A stretch of DNA of 64,000 nt from Staphylococcus shinii. Its GTDB lineage: Bacteria; Bacillota; Bacilli; Staphylococcales; Staphylococcaceae. This document shows, piece after piece, positions 26,310 to 34,459 of this stretch (position 1 is its first letter; each line of letters opens with the position of its first letter). The notes beneath the pieces were generated by a model. The model saw only the letters and a list, made by a program, of their open reading frames with translations. It was not told the DNA's origin and searched no databases. The translations under genes were made by a program, and so were the position numbers. The stretch covers positions 62,001 to 126,000 of the forward strand of contig NZ_JAGEVL010000006.1 of assembly GCF_017583065.1 (NCBI RefSeq), written 5' to 3'.

Positions 26310-27461
26310 ATGAATACTTCCGCATTAATAAATACGGAGATTCAAGAAAAATGGATTGCTAAATTAGATACTATAAAAGACGAGTTTAGAGCGAAAGCAG
26401 AATACAATGATATACATTCACATTTTCCCTACGAAAATATTGAGTGGCTTGTAAATGAAGGTTATACATTACTAACGTTACCGAAAGCATACGGTGGTGA
26501 AGGTGCGACTGTTGAAGATATGGTGATACTTCAAAGTTATTTGGGATCAATCGATGGCGCAACTGCTTTATCAATAGGTTGGCATTTGAGTGTAATTGGA
26601 CAATTATATGAACAACAAATGTGGGAACCAGATATGCTTAATCAATTTGCTGAAGCAGTCAAGAAAGGTGCATTAGTGAATAGAGCAGTTAGTGAAGCGG
26701 AAACTGGTAGCCCAACACGTGGTGGCAGACCGGCAACTAATGTAGTGAAAGTTGACGACGGCTTTGTACTTAATGGTGTGAAGACATTTACATCTATGAG
26801 CAAAGGGCTTACACATTTTGTAGTAAGTGCCTATTACGAAGCAATCGACCAAGTGGGTTTTTTCTTAGTAACTAAAGATACTCCAGGGGTGGAAATAGCA
26901 GATAATTGGAATATGGTAGGCATGCGTGCAACAGAAAGCCATGACCTTGTATTGAATGATGTACATTTACCAGAAGAAAATTTTGTCGAAATAAGGGGCG
27001 CTGGTGGTAAAAAGCCTAATGGATGGATATTACACATACCAAGTGTTTACTTAGGTATCGCTCAAGCTGCGCGTGATTATGCAGTAGATTTTTCCAAAAC
27101 GTATAGCCCTAATAGTATAGAAGGAACAATTGGTGATTTACCGACTGTCCAACAAAATATTGGGAAAATGGAAACACTTTTATTATCTGCACGCCACTTC
27201 TTATGGAGTACAGCTGCTTTATATAATAATGAAGATTCTCAAAAAGTGAAATGGAATGAAACATCTGCTAGTAAAGTGATGGTAATGAATCAGGGATTAG
27301 AAGTTATAGATATTGCAATGCGTATTGTAGGCGCGAAAAGTCTTGAAATGGAACGTCCTTTACAACGCTATTATAGAGATATGCGCGCTGGTTTACACAA
27401 TCCGCCTATGGAAGACATGGCATATACAAATATTGCACACAGCGTATTAGATCATTTTTAA
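26310..27461 (+). CDS. Acyl-CoA dehydrogenase-like flavoprotein, 383 aa
   Basis: Acyl-CoA dehydrogenase fold: N-terminal helices (LVNEGYTLLTLPKAYGGEGA), middle beta domain (AVSEAETGSP..., FVLNGVKTFTSMSKG, WNMVGMRATESHDLVLNDV), C-terminal helical FAD domain (RIVGAKSLEMERPLQRYYRDMRAGLHNPPMED in parts). The usual catalytic glutamate region is not obvious, and the C-terminal GLHNPP resembles the SfnB/DszC-like desulfurisation and sulfur-acquisition branch. The start at 26310 follows GAGGTGAAGG; the frame is open upstream but without a ribosome site. Divergent from the amino-acid importer, which suggests that it processes an imported organosulfur or amino-acid compound. Confidence 0.75.
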   Translation: MNTSALINTEIQEKWIAKLDTIKDEFRAKAEYNDIHSHFPYENIEWLVNEGYTLLTLPKAYGGEGATVEDMVILQSYLGSIDGATALSIGWHLSVIGQLYEQQMWEPDMLNQFAEAVKKGALVNRAVSEAETGSPTRGGRPATNVVKVDDGFVLNGVKTFTSMSKGLTHFVVSAYYEAIDQVGFFLVTKDTPGVEIADNWNMVGMRATESHDLVLNDVHLPEENFVEIRGAGGKKPNGWILHIPSVYLGIAQAARDYAVDFSKTYSPNSIEGTIGDLPTVQQNIGKMETLLLSARHFLWSTAALYNNEDSQKVKWNETSASKVMVMNQGLEVIDIAMRIVGAKSLEMERPLQRYYRDMRAGLHNPPMEDMAYTNIAHSVLDHF

Positions 27462-27484
27462 ATATTAAGAGCAATACAATAACT

Positions 27485-27518
27485 ATGCATTTAGACAAAT
27501 TGTCTAAATGCATTTTTT
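27485..27518 (+). terminator. Terminator of the flavoprotein gene
   Basis: Perfect 14-bp stem (27485-27498 with 27500-27513) followed by T6. Confidence 0.9.
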
Positions 27519-27554
27519 AATAATTAAAAAAATAAAAAATTCACTTGTTTACTA

Positions 27555-27610
27555 TTGTAAAATTACTTGAGTCATTATATAATCAATTGGTACTGATAAT
27601 CATTTTCATT
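27555..27610 (+). promoter_or_regulatory. fhuD2 promoter with Fur box
   Basis: TTGTAA (27555-27560), 17-bp spacer, TATAAT (27578-27583). TGATAATCATTTTCATT (27594-27610) agrees with the Fur consensus at 15 of 17 positions and covers the start region, so iron repression is expected. Confidence 0.85.
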
Positions 27611-27621
27611 GGAGGAGAATT

Positions 27622-28524
27622 ATGAAAAAATTAGTGTTTCCGTTACTTGTTTTAGTACTTATTTTAGCTGCATGTGGTAATAAATCAGATAGTGACAAAA
27701 AAGAAGAAACAAAGTCATATAAATTAGATAGTGGTAAAAGCCTAGATATACCAAAAAATCCTGAAAGAATTGCTGTTGTAGCGCCGACATATGCTGGCGG
27801 TATTAAATATCTTGGAGGTAATATTGTAGCTGTCAATGAACAAGTAGACAGTAGTAAATTACTGAAAGATAAGTTTAAAGACGTAGAAAAAATCGGGGAA
27901 AATGATGTAGAAAAAGTAGCAAAAGCTAAGCCAGACTTAATCGTTGTTTACTCTACAGATAAGAACATTAAAAAATACAATAAAATTGCACCAACAGTTG
28001 TTTATGACTATGGGAAGCATAAATACTTAGATCAACAAAGAGAATTAGGTAAGTTGCTTGGTAAAGAAGATGAAGTAGCTTCATGGGAAAAAGAATGGAA
28101 ATCACAAACTAAAAAAGATGGTCAAGAAATCAAAGAGAAAATCGGTGAAGATGCAACAGTCTCTATCTTTGATGAATTTGATAAAAAATTATATAGCTAC
28201 GGACCAAACTGGGGTCGTGGCGGCGAAGTATTATACCAAGCTTTTGGCCTGAAAATACCTGACAAATTAAATGACCTAGTTAAAAAAGAAGGCTGGGCAG
28301 AAGTGAAGCAAGAAAAAATTGCAGACTATGCAGGCGATTACATTGTTTCAACAAGTGAAGGTAAAGCAAAACCAGCTTATGAAAAAACAGATTTATGGCA
28401 AAATATACCAGCTGTTCAAAATAATCAAGTGATTCAAGTTCAAGCAGAAACATATTGGTATAATGACCCTTATACATTAGAATATATGAGAAAAGATTTA
28501 AAAGAGAAATTTTTAAATAAATAG
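27622..28524 (+). CDS. fhuD2: FhuD2 hydroxamate-siderophore-binding lipoprotein, 300 aa
   Basis: Cell-surface receptor for iron(III)-hydroxamates, feeding the FhuCBG importer. The lipobox is LAAC (Cys18), followed by a charged linker and the two-lobed domain with a long central helix. PERIAVVAPTYAGGIKYLG, KPDLIVVYSTDKNIKKYN, SYGPNWGRGGEVLYQAFGL and AETYWYNDPYTLEYMRKDL match S. aureus FhuD2 closely. GGAGGAG precedes the ATG. It is monocistronic; fhuCBG are expected elsewhere. Confidence 0.93.
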   Translation: MKKLVFPLLVLVLILAACGNKSDSDKKEETKSYKLDSGKSLDIPKNPERIAVVAPTYAGGIKYLGGNIVAVNEQVDSSKLLKDKFKDVEKIGENDVEKVAKAKPDLIVVYSTDKNIKKYNKIAPTVVYDYGKHKYLDQQRELGKLLGKEDEVASWEKEWKSQTKKDGQEIKEKIGEDATVSIFDEFDKKLYSYGPNWGRGGEVLYQAFGLKIPDKLNDLVKKEGWAEVKQEKIADYAGDYIVSTSEGKAKPAYEKTDLWQNIPAVQNNQVIQVQAETYWYNDPYTLEYMRKDLKEKFLNK

Positions 28525-28648
28525 AAATTTATATTCTATAAAAGTATATGTAAATAAATTTTAATGATTAATTAGCCTAAGGGGCGAGCATATGAAGTCA
28601 AAAGTTATCTTTTGGCTTCAAACTCGCTCCTTAAATTATGTCTTCATA

Positions 28649-28692
28649 AATGTAAACTTATTGTTTTTATTAGTTTACATTTGTGATATAAT
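28649..28692 (+). promoter_or_regulatory. BirA (biotin repressor) operator and -10 of bioY
   Basis: AATGTAAAC (28649-28657) and GTTTACATT (28673-28681) are perfect inverted arms with a 15-bp spacer, the typical BirA operator geometry. TATAAT follows at 28687-28692, so bound BirA covers the promoter. TTG-initiated bioY begins 26 bp later. Confidence 0.85.
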
Positions 28693-28717
28693 TTTTCTCA
28701 TTGAAGGGGGAATCACT

Positions 28718-29266
28718 TTGACTACAAAATATTTAGTATATACTGCTTTAATGACGGCAATTATAGCTGTTCTAGGTTTTGTGCCTGCTATTCCATTACC
28801 TGTCATGCCCGTACCGATTGTATTACAGAACATTGGTATATTTCTAGCGGCAATTTTGCTTGGTCGTAAATATGGTACGTTAAGTGTCATTGTTTTATTA
28901 TTACTAGTAGCTGCGGGGTTACCTTTATTATCAGGTGGTCGCGGTGGAATTGGTGTATTTGCTGGACCGTCAGCAGGATTTTTATTTATGTATCCAGTTA
29001 TTACATATCTTATTGGTTTGGTAAGAGACTTATATTTTAAAAAAATTAATTTTGTTGTACTATTAATTACAACAATCGTTTTTGGCGTCTTATTGTTAGA
29101 TATCACAGGTACAATCATAATGGGATTGATAACTAATTTACCTATTACGAAATCTGTTTCATTATCATTATTATTTATGCCTGCTGATATTTTAAAAGCA
29201 ATTGTCGCAAGTTTGATTGGTAATATCATGCTAAATCATAGCCAATTTAAACAGTTGTTAAAATAA
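28718..29266 (+). CDS. bioY: BioY biotin transporter, 182 aa
   Basis: S-component of a biotin ECF transporter. Six membrane segments with the BioY signatures PAIPLPVMPVPIVLQN, and AGLPLLSGGRGGIGVFAGPSAGF (in two parts), plus GTIIMG in the late segment. The frame extends upstream through the promoter and operator; AAGGGGG lies 7 nt before the TTG at 28718, which I take as the start. No ecfA/T genes are adjacent, as usual for staphylococcal BioY. Repression by BirA at high biotin is expected. Confidence 0.9.
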   Translation: MTTKYLVYTALMTAIIAVLGFVPAIPLPVMPVPIVLQNIGIFLAAILLGRKYGTLSVIVLLLLVAAGLPLLSGGRGGIGVFAGPSAGFLFMYPVITYLIGLVRDLYFKKINFVVLLITTIVFGVLLLDITGTIIMGLITNLPITKSVSLSLLFMPADILKAIVASLIGNIMLNHSQFKQLLK

Positions 29267-29320
29267 AAACTTTAGACATTCGTAAGAATAGACGAAGCAA
29301 ATAAGATAGGGTGAGGGTTC

Positions 29321-30070
29321 ATGACGATTTCGATGGCAAATATATTTCAAGAAGGTAAAATTTATTCTGACGATCAGGTTAAAACAATTTATTTAACGCC
29401 AGAAGAACCTTTAGTATATGATGCGAATAAATGGATGTATAAAGAAATGCCTGCAATCAAGGATTGGAAACAACATATGGAAATGCAACAAAGTTTACAT
29501 AGACAACAATATTCTGACCATTTAGCGTTTACTTTTCCGGAGAATACACCTTTAAGCCAACTTTGGCTAGATGAAATTAAATCCTATGGCTTCGAATTAG
29601 GGTGTATGGAACTTTATGCAATTGAGGCGAAAAACATTCGTAGAACTCAAAATCATAATATTGACGTAAAATTTGTCACGAATCAAACCTTAGAAGACTA
29701 TATTAAAATCTATCGACAGTTTTCGGAACCATTTGGACTTAAATACACAGAAGAAAGTATTCGAGTAATACGTAATCAATTTCGAAGCGAAAATAAATCA
29801 CGTATTATTGCTTACGATAATCACATTCCAGTAGGTATTTTAGATTTAATAATTACTGAAAAAACAGTTGAAATAGATGGTTTTGGTGTATTAGAAGATT
29901 ATCAAAGACGAGGGATAGGTAAAACGATGCAATCATTTGTAGCCGATGTCTCGGAAGATAAAGTTATTATCCTTATCGCTGATGGTGAGGATAGTGCGAA
30001 ACACATGTATATCAAACAAGGATACATTTTTATCAGTTATTGCTACCAAATATTGAAAGAACAAGCTTAA
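29321..30070 (+). CDS. GNAT-family N-acetyltransferase, 249 aa
   Basis: N-terminal unknown domain (about 1-120, DUF5613-like) and a C-terminal GNAT domain with the acetyl-CoA motif FGVLEDYQRRGIGKTMQSF (Gln/Arg-x-x-Gly-x-Gly) around residues 188-206. The ribosome site AGGGTGA lies 6 nt from the ATG. It stands between bioY and fdhD, and the order (fhuD2, bioY-region, GNAT, fdhD) seems conserved in staphylococci. Substrate unknown. Confidence 0.8.
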   Translation: MTISMANIFQEGKIYSDDQVKTIYLTPEEPLVYDANKWMYKEMPAIKDWKQHMEMQQSLHRQQYSDHLAFTFPENTPLSQLWLDEIKSYGFELGCMELYAIEAKNIRRTQNHNIDVKFVTNQTLEDYIKIYRQFSEPFGLKYTEESIRVIRNQFRSENKSRIIAYDNHIPVGILDLIITEKTVEIDGFGVLEDYQRRGIGKTMQSFVADVSEDKVIILIADGEDSAKHMYIKQGYIFISYCYQILKEQA

Positions 30071-30081
30071 ATGTAAATTAA

Positions 30082-30123
30082 AAAACGATCTTAAGACATA
30101 TAATTATGTCTTAGGATCGTTTT
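30082..30123. terminator. Bidirectional terminator between GNAT gene and fdhD
   Basis: AAAACGATC (30082-30090) plus TAAGACATA pair with TATGTCTTA and GATCGTTTT, with small internal mismatches; U-runs on both strands. Confidence 0.85.
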
Positions 30124-30143
30124 GTATATTAGTGAATTATTTA

Positions 30144-30941
30144 TTACATATGCTCTAATTGGACGCGTTCAGGGTGACTATATATGTTGAAATTTCCGTC
30201 TCTAATAAAGCCAACTGCAGTAATATTTAAGTCTTCAGCTAGCGTAACAGCTAACGTGGTTGGGGCAGATTTCGAAAGTATAACACCTACACCTATTTTA
30301 GCGGCTTTAATTAGTATTTCAGAGGAGATACGTCCACTGAAAATTAGCACTTTATTTCTCACAGGGATGTGTCTTTGGATACAATAACCATAAAGTTTAT
30401 CGAGCGCATTATGACGGCCGATATCTTGACGATGTTCGAAGAACGCCTCTCCGTCACTAATAGCTGCATTATGAAGACCACCAGTTTGTTTGAAAACGGC
30501 ACTTGCACTTTGTAAACGTGTCATCATATTTAGAATTTGTTTTGGGCTAATAACAATTTTTGACATAGAAGTTTTTGCTACAGCAGCATCATTTTGAAAA
30601 TAAAATTCCCTACTCTTACCACAACATGATGCAATCATTCTTTTAGTTGAATATTCAAAACGTTCTCCTAGTGGTTTTGTTAATTCAACGTGAGCAAACC
30701 CTTTACTATCATCTATTTGAACTGACTTTAAGTCATCACTTTTTAGAATAGCCCCTTCAGACGCTAGAAAACCAAGTACAAGTTCCTCCATATGGTTTGG
30801 GCTACAGATTACGGTAGCGAATTCTTCTCCATTGACCATAATTGTTAAAGGGAATTCTGTTACATAGTGATCCGTTTTTTCAATAAGTTTACCATTTTCA
30901 TATCGTACGATTGGTTGGTTGGTTAAAACGTCTTCATTCAT
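30144..30941 (-). CDS. fdhD: FdhD sulfurtransferase for formate dehydrogenase, 265 aa
   Basis: Carries sulfur from a cysteine desulfurase to the molybdenum cofactor before it enters FdhA. The sulfur-carrying loop is RMIASCCGKSRE (Cys106-Cys107), followed by GGLHNAA, RQDIGRHNALDKLYG, FSGRISSEILIKAAKIGV and SKSAPTTLAV. The frame is open for 8 more codons, but AGAGGTG is inside these and correctly spaced for the ATG at 30941. Separated by 22 kb from fdhA and 5 kb from modABC; same functional module. Confidence 0.93.
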   Translation of the reverse strand: MNEDVLTNQPIVRYENGKLIEKTDHYVTEFPLTIMVNGEEFATVICSPNHMEELVLGFLASEGAILKSDDLKSVQIDDSKGFAHVELTKPLGERFEYSTKRMIASCCGKSREFYFQNDAAVAKTSMSKIVISPKQILNMMTRLQSASAVFKQTGGLHNAAISDGEAFFEHRQDIGRHNALDKLYGYCIQRHIPVRNKVLIFSGRISSEILIKAAKIGVGVILSKSAPTTLAVTLAEDLNITAVGFIRDGNFNIYSHPERVQLEHM

Positions 30942-31139
30942 CCATACACCTCTTTTCGTCTTCACTTTATATTTTAGCGCATTTTTAATTATAAAAAAAT
31001 AATTCGATTTTACTCATGTAAATTAATATAAGTAGAAGGAACACTTAAACCGTAATTATGAATTAGAAATAGTTAAGATTGATTTACGAATCTAATGAAA
31101 GTAAACTTGAGGTAAACAAAATAAAGAGGTGAATTTGAT

Positions 31140-32144
31140 ATGGTAAGTATAAGAGATATTGCACATTTAGCAGAGGTTAGTCCTGGTACTGTATCCAGAG
31201 TATTGAATAACGATCCAACACTTTCGGTATCAAAAAATACTAGAGAGCGTATCCACCAAATAGTAAAAGAGAAACAATATCACAAGTCAACAAGAAAAAA
31301 TAAAAGTATTCAAATCATTACTTATGCGTCAAGAGCTAAAGAAATGTCAGACCCATATTATAGAGAAATTCGATTGGCAATTGAAGCGGAAGTTAAACGT
31401 TTAAATCTATCGTTAAAGCGAACAATACGTATAGATGGTAATCAAAACGATAATGAATTAAATACAATAGAAAAAGCGGGAGCAATTATCGTTATAGGTA
31501 ATTTTTCAGTTGATGCGCTACACAAACTCCAATATTATAATCCTAATATGGTAGTAATTAATAATCCCCATGTACCTAAATCTATAGATGCTGTATATTC
31601 AGATCTTCATTACTCTATGACTAACTTGCTAGATAAGATAAAGGGCTTAGGTTTAACACGCATAGCATACATAGGCGGGTATCATACAATAAGAGATTTA
31701 GATGGCACCCCAACTTCAAATGCAACTGATGTAAGATATAAAGCTTATCAAGCTTGGTGTGAAAGACATCAATTAGAAACGATAGCATTGCTTAATGGAT
31801 GGAAAAAAGAACACGGTGAGCTAGCGGTTAAAACATTTATACAGCACAAACAGGAGCTCCCACAAGTGTTTGTTGCAGGAAATGACATGGTCGCAATAGG
31901 CATTTTACAGCAAATTCAAGAGAATAAAATTGCAATACCAGAGAATGTAAAGTTAATCAGTTTTAATGATTTAGAGGTTATCCAATATGCTGTTCCTTCT
32001 ATTAGTAGTGTACATATTCCTGTAGATGAATTTGGTAGAACTGCAGTAAGGATGGCAGAAGAACGTATTAATCAGACAAGAAAGCTTGCTATTCATATAG
32101 TAGTAGAAGCACCATTGAAGTCTCGGAATACTTTTAAAGTCTAA
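31140..32144 (+). CDS. galR: GalR, LacI-family repressor of the galactose operon, 334 aa
   Basis: N-terminal LacI-type HTH (SIRDIAHLAEVSPGTVSRVLNND) with hinge helix, then a periplasmic-binding-protein-like effector domain ending in a typical dimer region (VFVAGNDMVAIGILQQIQE, ISSVHIPVDEFGRTAVRMAEERI). It precedes galK by 117 bp that contain a matching inverted repeat, so it is the local regulator, as in the galRKET clusters of S. carnosus and S. xylosus. AGAGGTGA precedes the ATG. Galactose or a phosphorylated derivative is the likely inducer. Confidence 0.88.
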   Translation: MVSIRDIAHLAEVSPGTVSRVLNNDPTLSVSKNTRERIHQIVKEKQYHKSTRKNKSIQIITYASRAKEMSDPYYREIRLAIEAEVKRLNLSLKRTIRIDGNQNDNELNTIEKAGAIIVIGNFSVDALHKLQYYNPNMVVINNPHVPKSIDAVYSDLHYSMTNLLDKIKGLGLTRIAYIGGYHTIRDLDGTPTSNATDVRYKAYQAWCERHQLETIALLNGWKKEHGELAVKTFIQHKQELPQVFVAGNDMVAIGILQQIQENKIAIPENVKLISFNDLEVIQYAVPSISSVHIPVDEFGRTAVRMAEERINQTRKLAIHIVVEAPLKSRNTFKV

Positions 32145-32159
32145 GTGAAGTATATTACG

Positions 32160-32206
32160 TTGACAAAACTTTTAGTAAACAAGTAAACTTTGTTTGTGTT
32201 TACTAA
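32160..32206 (+). promoter_or_regulatory. galK promoter and putative GalR operator
   Basis: TTGACA at 32160-32165 and a weak TAAACT at 32184-32189 (18-bp spacing). TTAGTAAAC (32172-32180) and GTTTACTAA (32198-32206) are perfect inverted arms spaced by 17 bp, with a further GTAAAC in between. The position over the -10 region fits repression by GalR. A similar GTAAAC pair lies ahead of galR (about 31100-31118), suggesting autoregulation. Confidence 0.65.
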
Positions 32207-32261
32207 TAAAAAAGAATTAATCACTTTGCATTTAATGTAGATAAAAAGGAGTGGGAATCTT

Positions 32262-33422
32262 ATGTTACAAGCAATGCACGAAAAGTTTGAAACGTTATTT
32301 GGTGTAGAAGCTGAAGTCAGCGCTTTTGCCCCTGGAAGAATCAATTTAATTGGGGAACATACTGATTATAATGGGGGATATGTTTTTCCAGCAGCAATAG
32401 AATTAGGAACTTATGGATTAGCAACTAAAAGAGACGACCGTAAAATTCAACTTTATTCAAATAATTTTGAAGAAAATGGCATCGTAACATTCACTTTGGA
32501 TGATTTAGTATTTAATCAAGATGATGATTGGGCGAATTATCCAAAAGGCGTCGTAAAATATTTAACTGAAACATTCAATGAAATTGACCAAGGATTTAAT
32601 ATTTTAGTCGAAGGTAACATTCCAAATGGAGCCAGTTTGTCGTCGTCTGCTTCAATCGAAATACTTACAGGTTGGTTATTAAAAGGTTTATTTGATTTGA
32701 GATTAGAACGTTTGCAGCTTATTAAAATAGGTCAATTGGTCGAGAATAAATTTATGGGTGTGAACTCAGGCATCATGGATCAATTTATTATTGGCATGGG
32801 TAAAGCAAACCATGCAATATTACTTGATACTGCAACATTGGAGTTTGAATATGTACCAGCCAAATTTGGAGATTATGTGATTTCTATAATGAATACGAAT
32901 AAACGACGTTCATTGACTGAAAGTAAATATAATGAGCGCAGAGCGGAATGTGAATCTGCGCTTGCAGCATTAAAAAAAGAATTGAATATAGGAGCGTTAG
33001 GAGAACTTACATTAGCCCGATTTAATCAAAATAAGCATCTTATTAAAGATGAAGTATCACGTCGTAGAGCTAAGCATGCCGTATCAGAAAATGAACGTAC
33101 AAAACTTGCGCGTAAAGTACTTGCGGAAGATGATTTCGAACAATTTGGCAAACTACTTAATATGTCTCATGCTTCATTGAAAGAAGATTATGAAGTTACA
33201 GGAATTGAATTGGATACATTAGCTGAAACAGCTCAACAAGTTAATGGTGTATTGGGGGCGAGAATGACAGGTGCAGGATTTGCAGGTTGTGCGATTGCCT
33301 TAGTGCATAAAGACAGTATCAAGCAATTAGAACATGAAGTTTCCCAAGCTTATTTAGAAAAAATTGGTTATGCACCATCGTTTTACCACGTAGGTATTAG
33401 CGGTGGCGTAACATCTTTATAA
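32262..33422 (+). CDS. galK: Galactokinase, 386 aa
   Basis: Phosphorylates D-galactose to galactose-1-phosphate with ATP (GHMP kinase family). The galactokinase signature GRINLIGEHTDYNGG is at about 26-40, the ATP loop NGASLSSSASIE near 127, the catalytic Asp in GIMDQFIIGMGK, and the third motif GARMTGAGFAGC near the C-terminus. AAAGGAGTGGG lies before the ATG. First enzyme of the operon galK-galE-galT. Confidence 0.95.
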   Translation: MLQAMHEKFETLFGVEAEVSAFAPGRINLIGEHTDYNGGYVFPAAIELGTYGLATKRDDRKIQLYSNNFEENGIVTFTLDDLVFNQDDDWANYPKGVVKYLTETFNEIDQGFNILVEGNIPNGASLSSSASIEILTGWLLKGLFDLRLERLQLIKIGQLVENKFMGVNSGIMDQFIIGMGKANHAILLDTATLEFEYVPAKFGDYVISIMNTNKRRSLTESKYNERRAECESALAALKKELNIGALGELTLARFNQNKHLIKDEVSRRRAKHAVSENERTKLARKVLAEDDFEQFGKLLNMSHASLKEDYEVTGIELDTLAETAQQVNGVLGARMTGAGFAGCAIALVHKDSIKQLEHEVSQAYLEKIGYAPSFYHVGISGGVTSL

Positions 33423-33454
33423 GTGATACAAAATAAATGAAGGAAGGTTTTTAT

Positions 33455-34456
33455 ATGTCTGTTTTAGTGTTGGGTGGGGCAGGTTATATAGGCAGCCATG
33501 CCGTAGATCAATTGATTGAGAAAGGTTACAAAGTTGTAGTTGTAGACAATTTAGGAACGGGACATAGAGAAGCAGTGCATCAAGATGCAAGTTTCTATGA
33601 AGGTGATATTCGTGACAAAGCATTTTTAGAACACGTTTTTACAAATGAACATATTGAAGGTGTGTTTCACTTTTGTGCATACTCATTAGTTGGAGAATCT
33701 GTAGGAAAACCATTAGCTTATTTCAACAATAATGTATATGGCTTACAAGTATTATTAGAGGTAATGTATGCGCACCAAGTAGAGCATATTATATTTTCAT
33801 CAACAGCGGCAGTATATGGAGAACCAGATATAGTACCAATCACAGAAGAAGATTCTAAAACACCAACGAGCCCATACGGCGAAAGTAAATTAATGATGGA
33901 AAAAATGATGCATTGGTGCCATAATGCTTATGGTATAAACTATGCTGCGCTGCGCTACTTTAATGTTGCTGGTGCTAAACAAGGTGGATGGATAGGTGAA
34001 GACCATCGCCCTGAAACACATTTGATTCCTATTGTATTGCAAGTGGCGTTAGGACAACGTGATGCTTTAACTATTTTTGGTGATGATTATGATACTGAAG
34101 ATGGTTCTTGCATACGAGATTATTTACATGTTGTAGATTTAATTGATGCACATATTTTAGCTTATCAGTATTTACAAAACGGAGGCGTATCGGGTGCGTT
34201 TAACTTAGGTAGTAGTCAAGGCTACTCTGTTTTTGAAATCTTAGAAGCAGCACGTAAAGTAACAAAAGCACCAATTAAAGCTGAAGTTGGGCCAAGGAGA
34301 GCCGGGGATCCAAGTAAGTTAGTTGCGGCAAGTGATAAGGCACAGTCTGTCTTAGGTTGGAAACCACAACATGATAATATACACGACATCATTGATTCAG
34401 CGTGGCAATGGCATCATCAGCATCCTAATGGTTATCAACAAAGTTTGGAGGGATAA
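33455..34456 (+). CDS. galE: UDP-glucose 4-epimerase, 333 aa
   Basis: Interconverts UDP-galactose and UDP-glucose. NAD motif [11 protein letters not shown], catalytic Ser and YxxxK ([26 protein letters not shown]), substrate motif RYFNVAGA. The frame is open from 33437, but AAGGAAGG lies within those codons and serves the ATG at 33455. Nineteen bases after galK would hold the ribosome site; three bases separate it from galT. Confidence 0.93.
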   Translation: MSVLVLGGAGYIGSHAVDQLIEKGYKVVVVDNLGTGHREAVHQDASFYEGDIRDKAFLEHVFTNEHIEGVFHFCAYSLVGESVGKPLAYFNNNVYGLQVLLEVMYAHQVEHIIFSSTAAVYGEPDIVPITEEDSKTPTSPYGESKLMMEKMMHWCHNAYGINYAALRYFNVAGAKQGGWIGEDHRPETHLIPIVLQVALGQRDALTIFGDDYDTEDGSCIRDYLHVVDLIDAHILAYQYLQNGGVSGAFNLGSSQGYSVFEILEAARKVTKAPIKAEVGPRRAGDPSKLVAASDKAQSVLGWKPQHDNIHDIIDSAWQWHHQHPNGYQQSLEG

Positions 34457-34459
34457 CGC

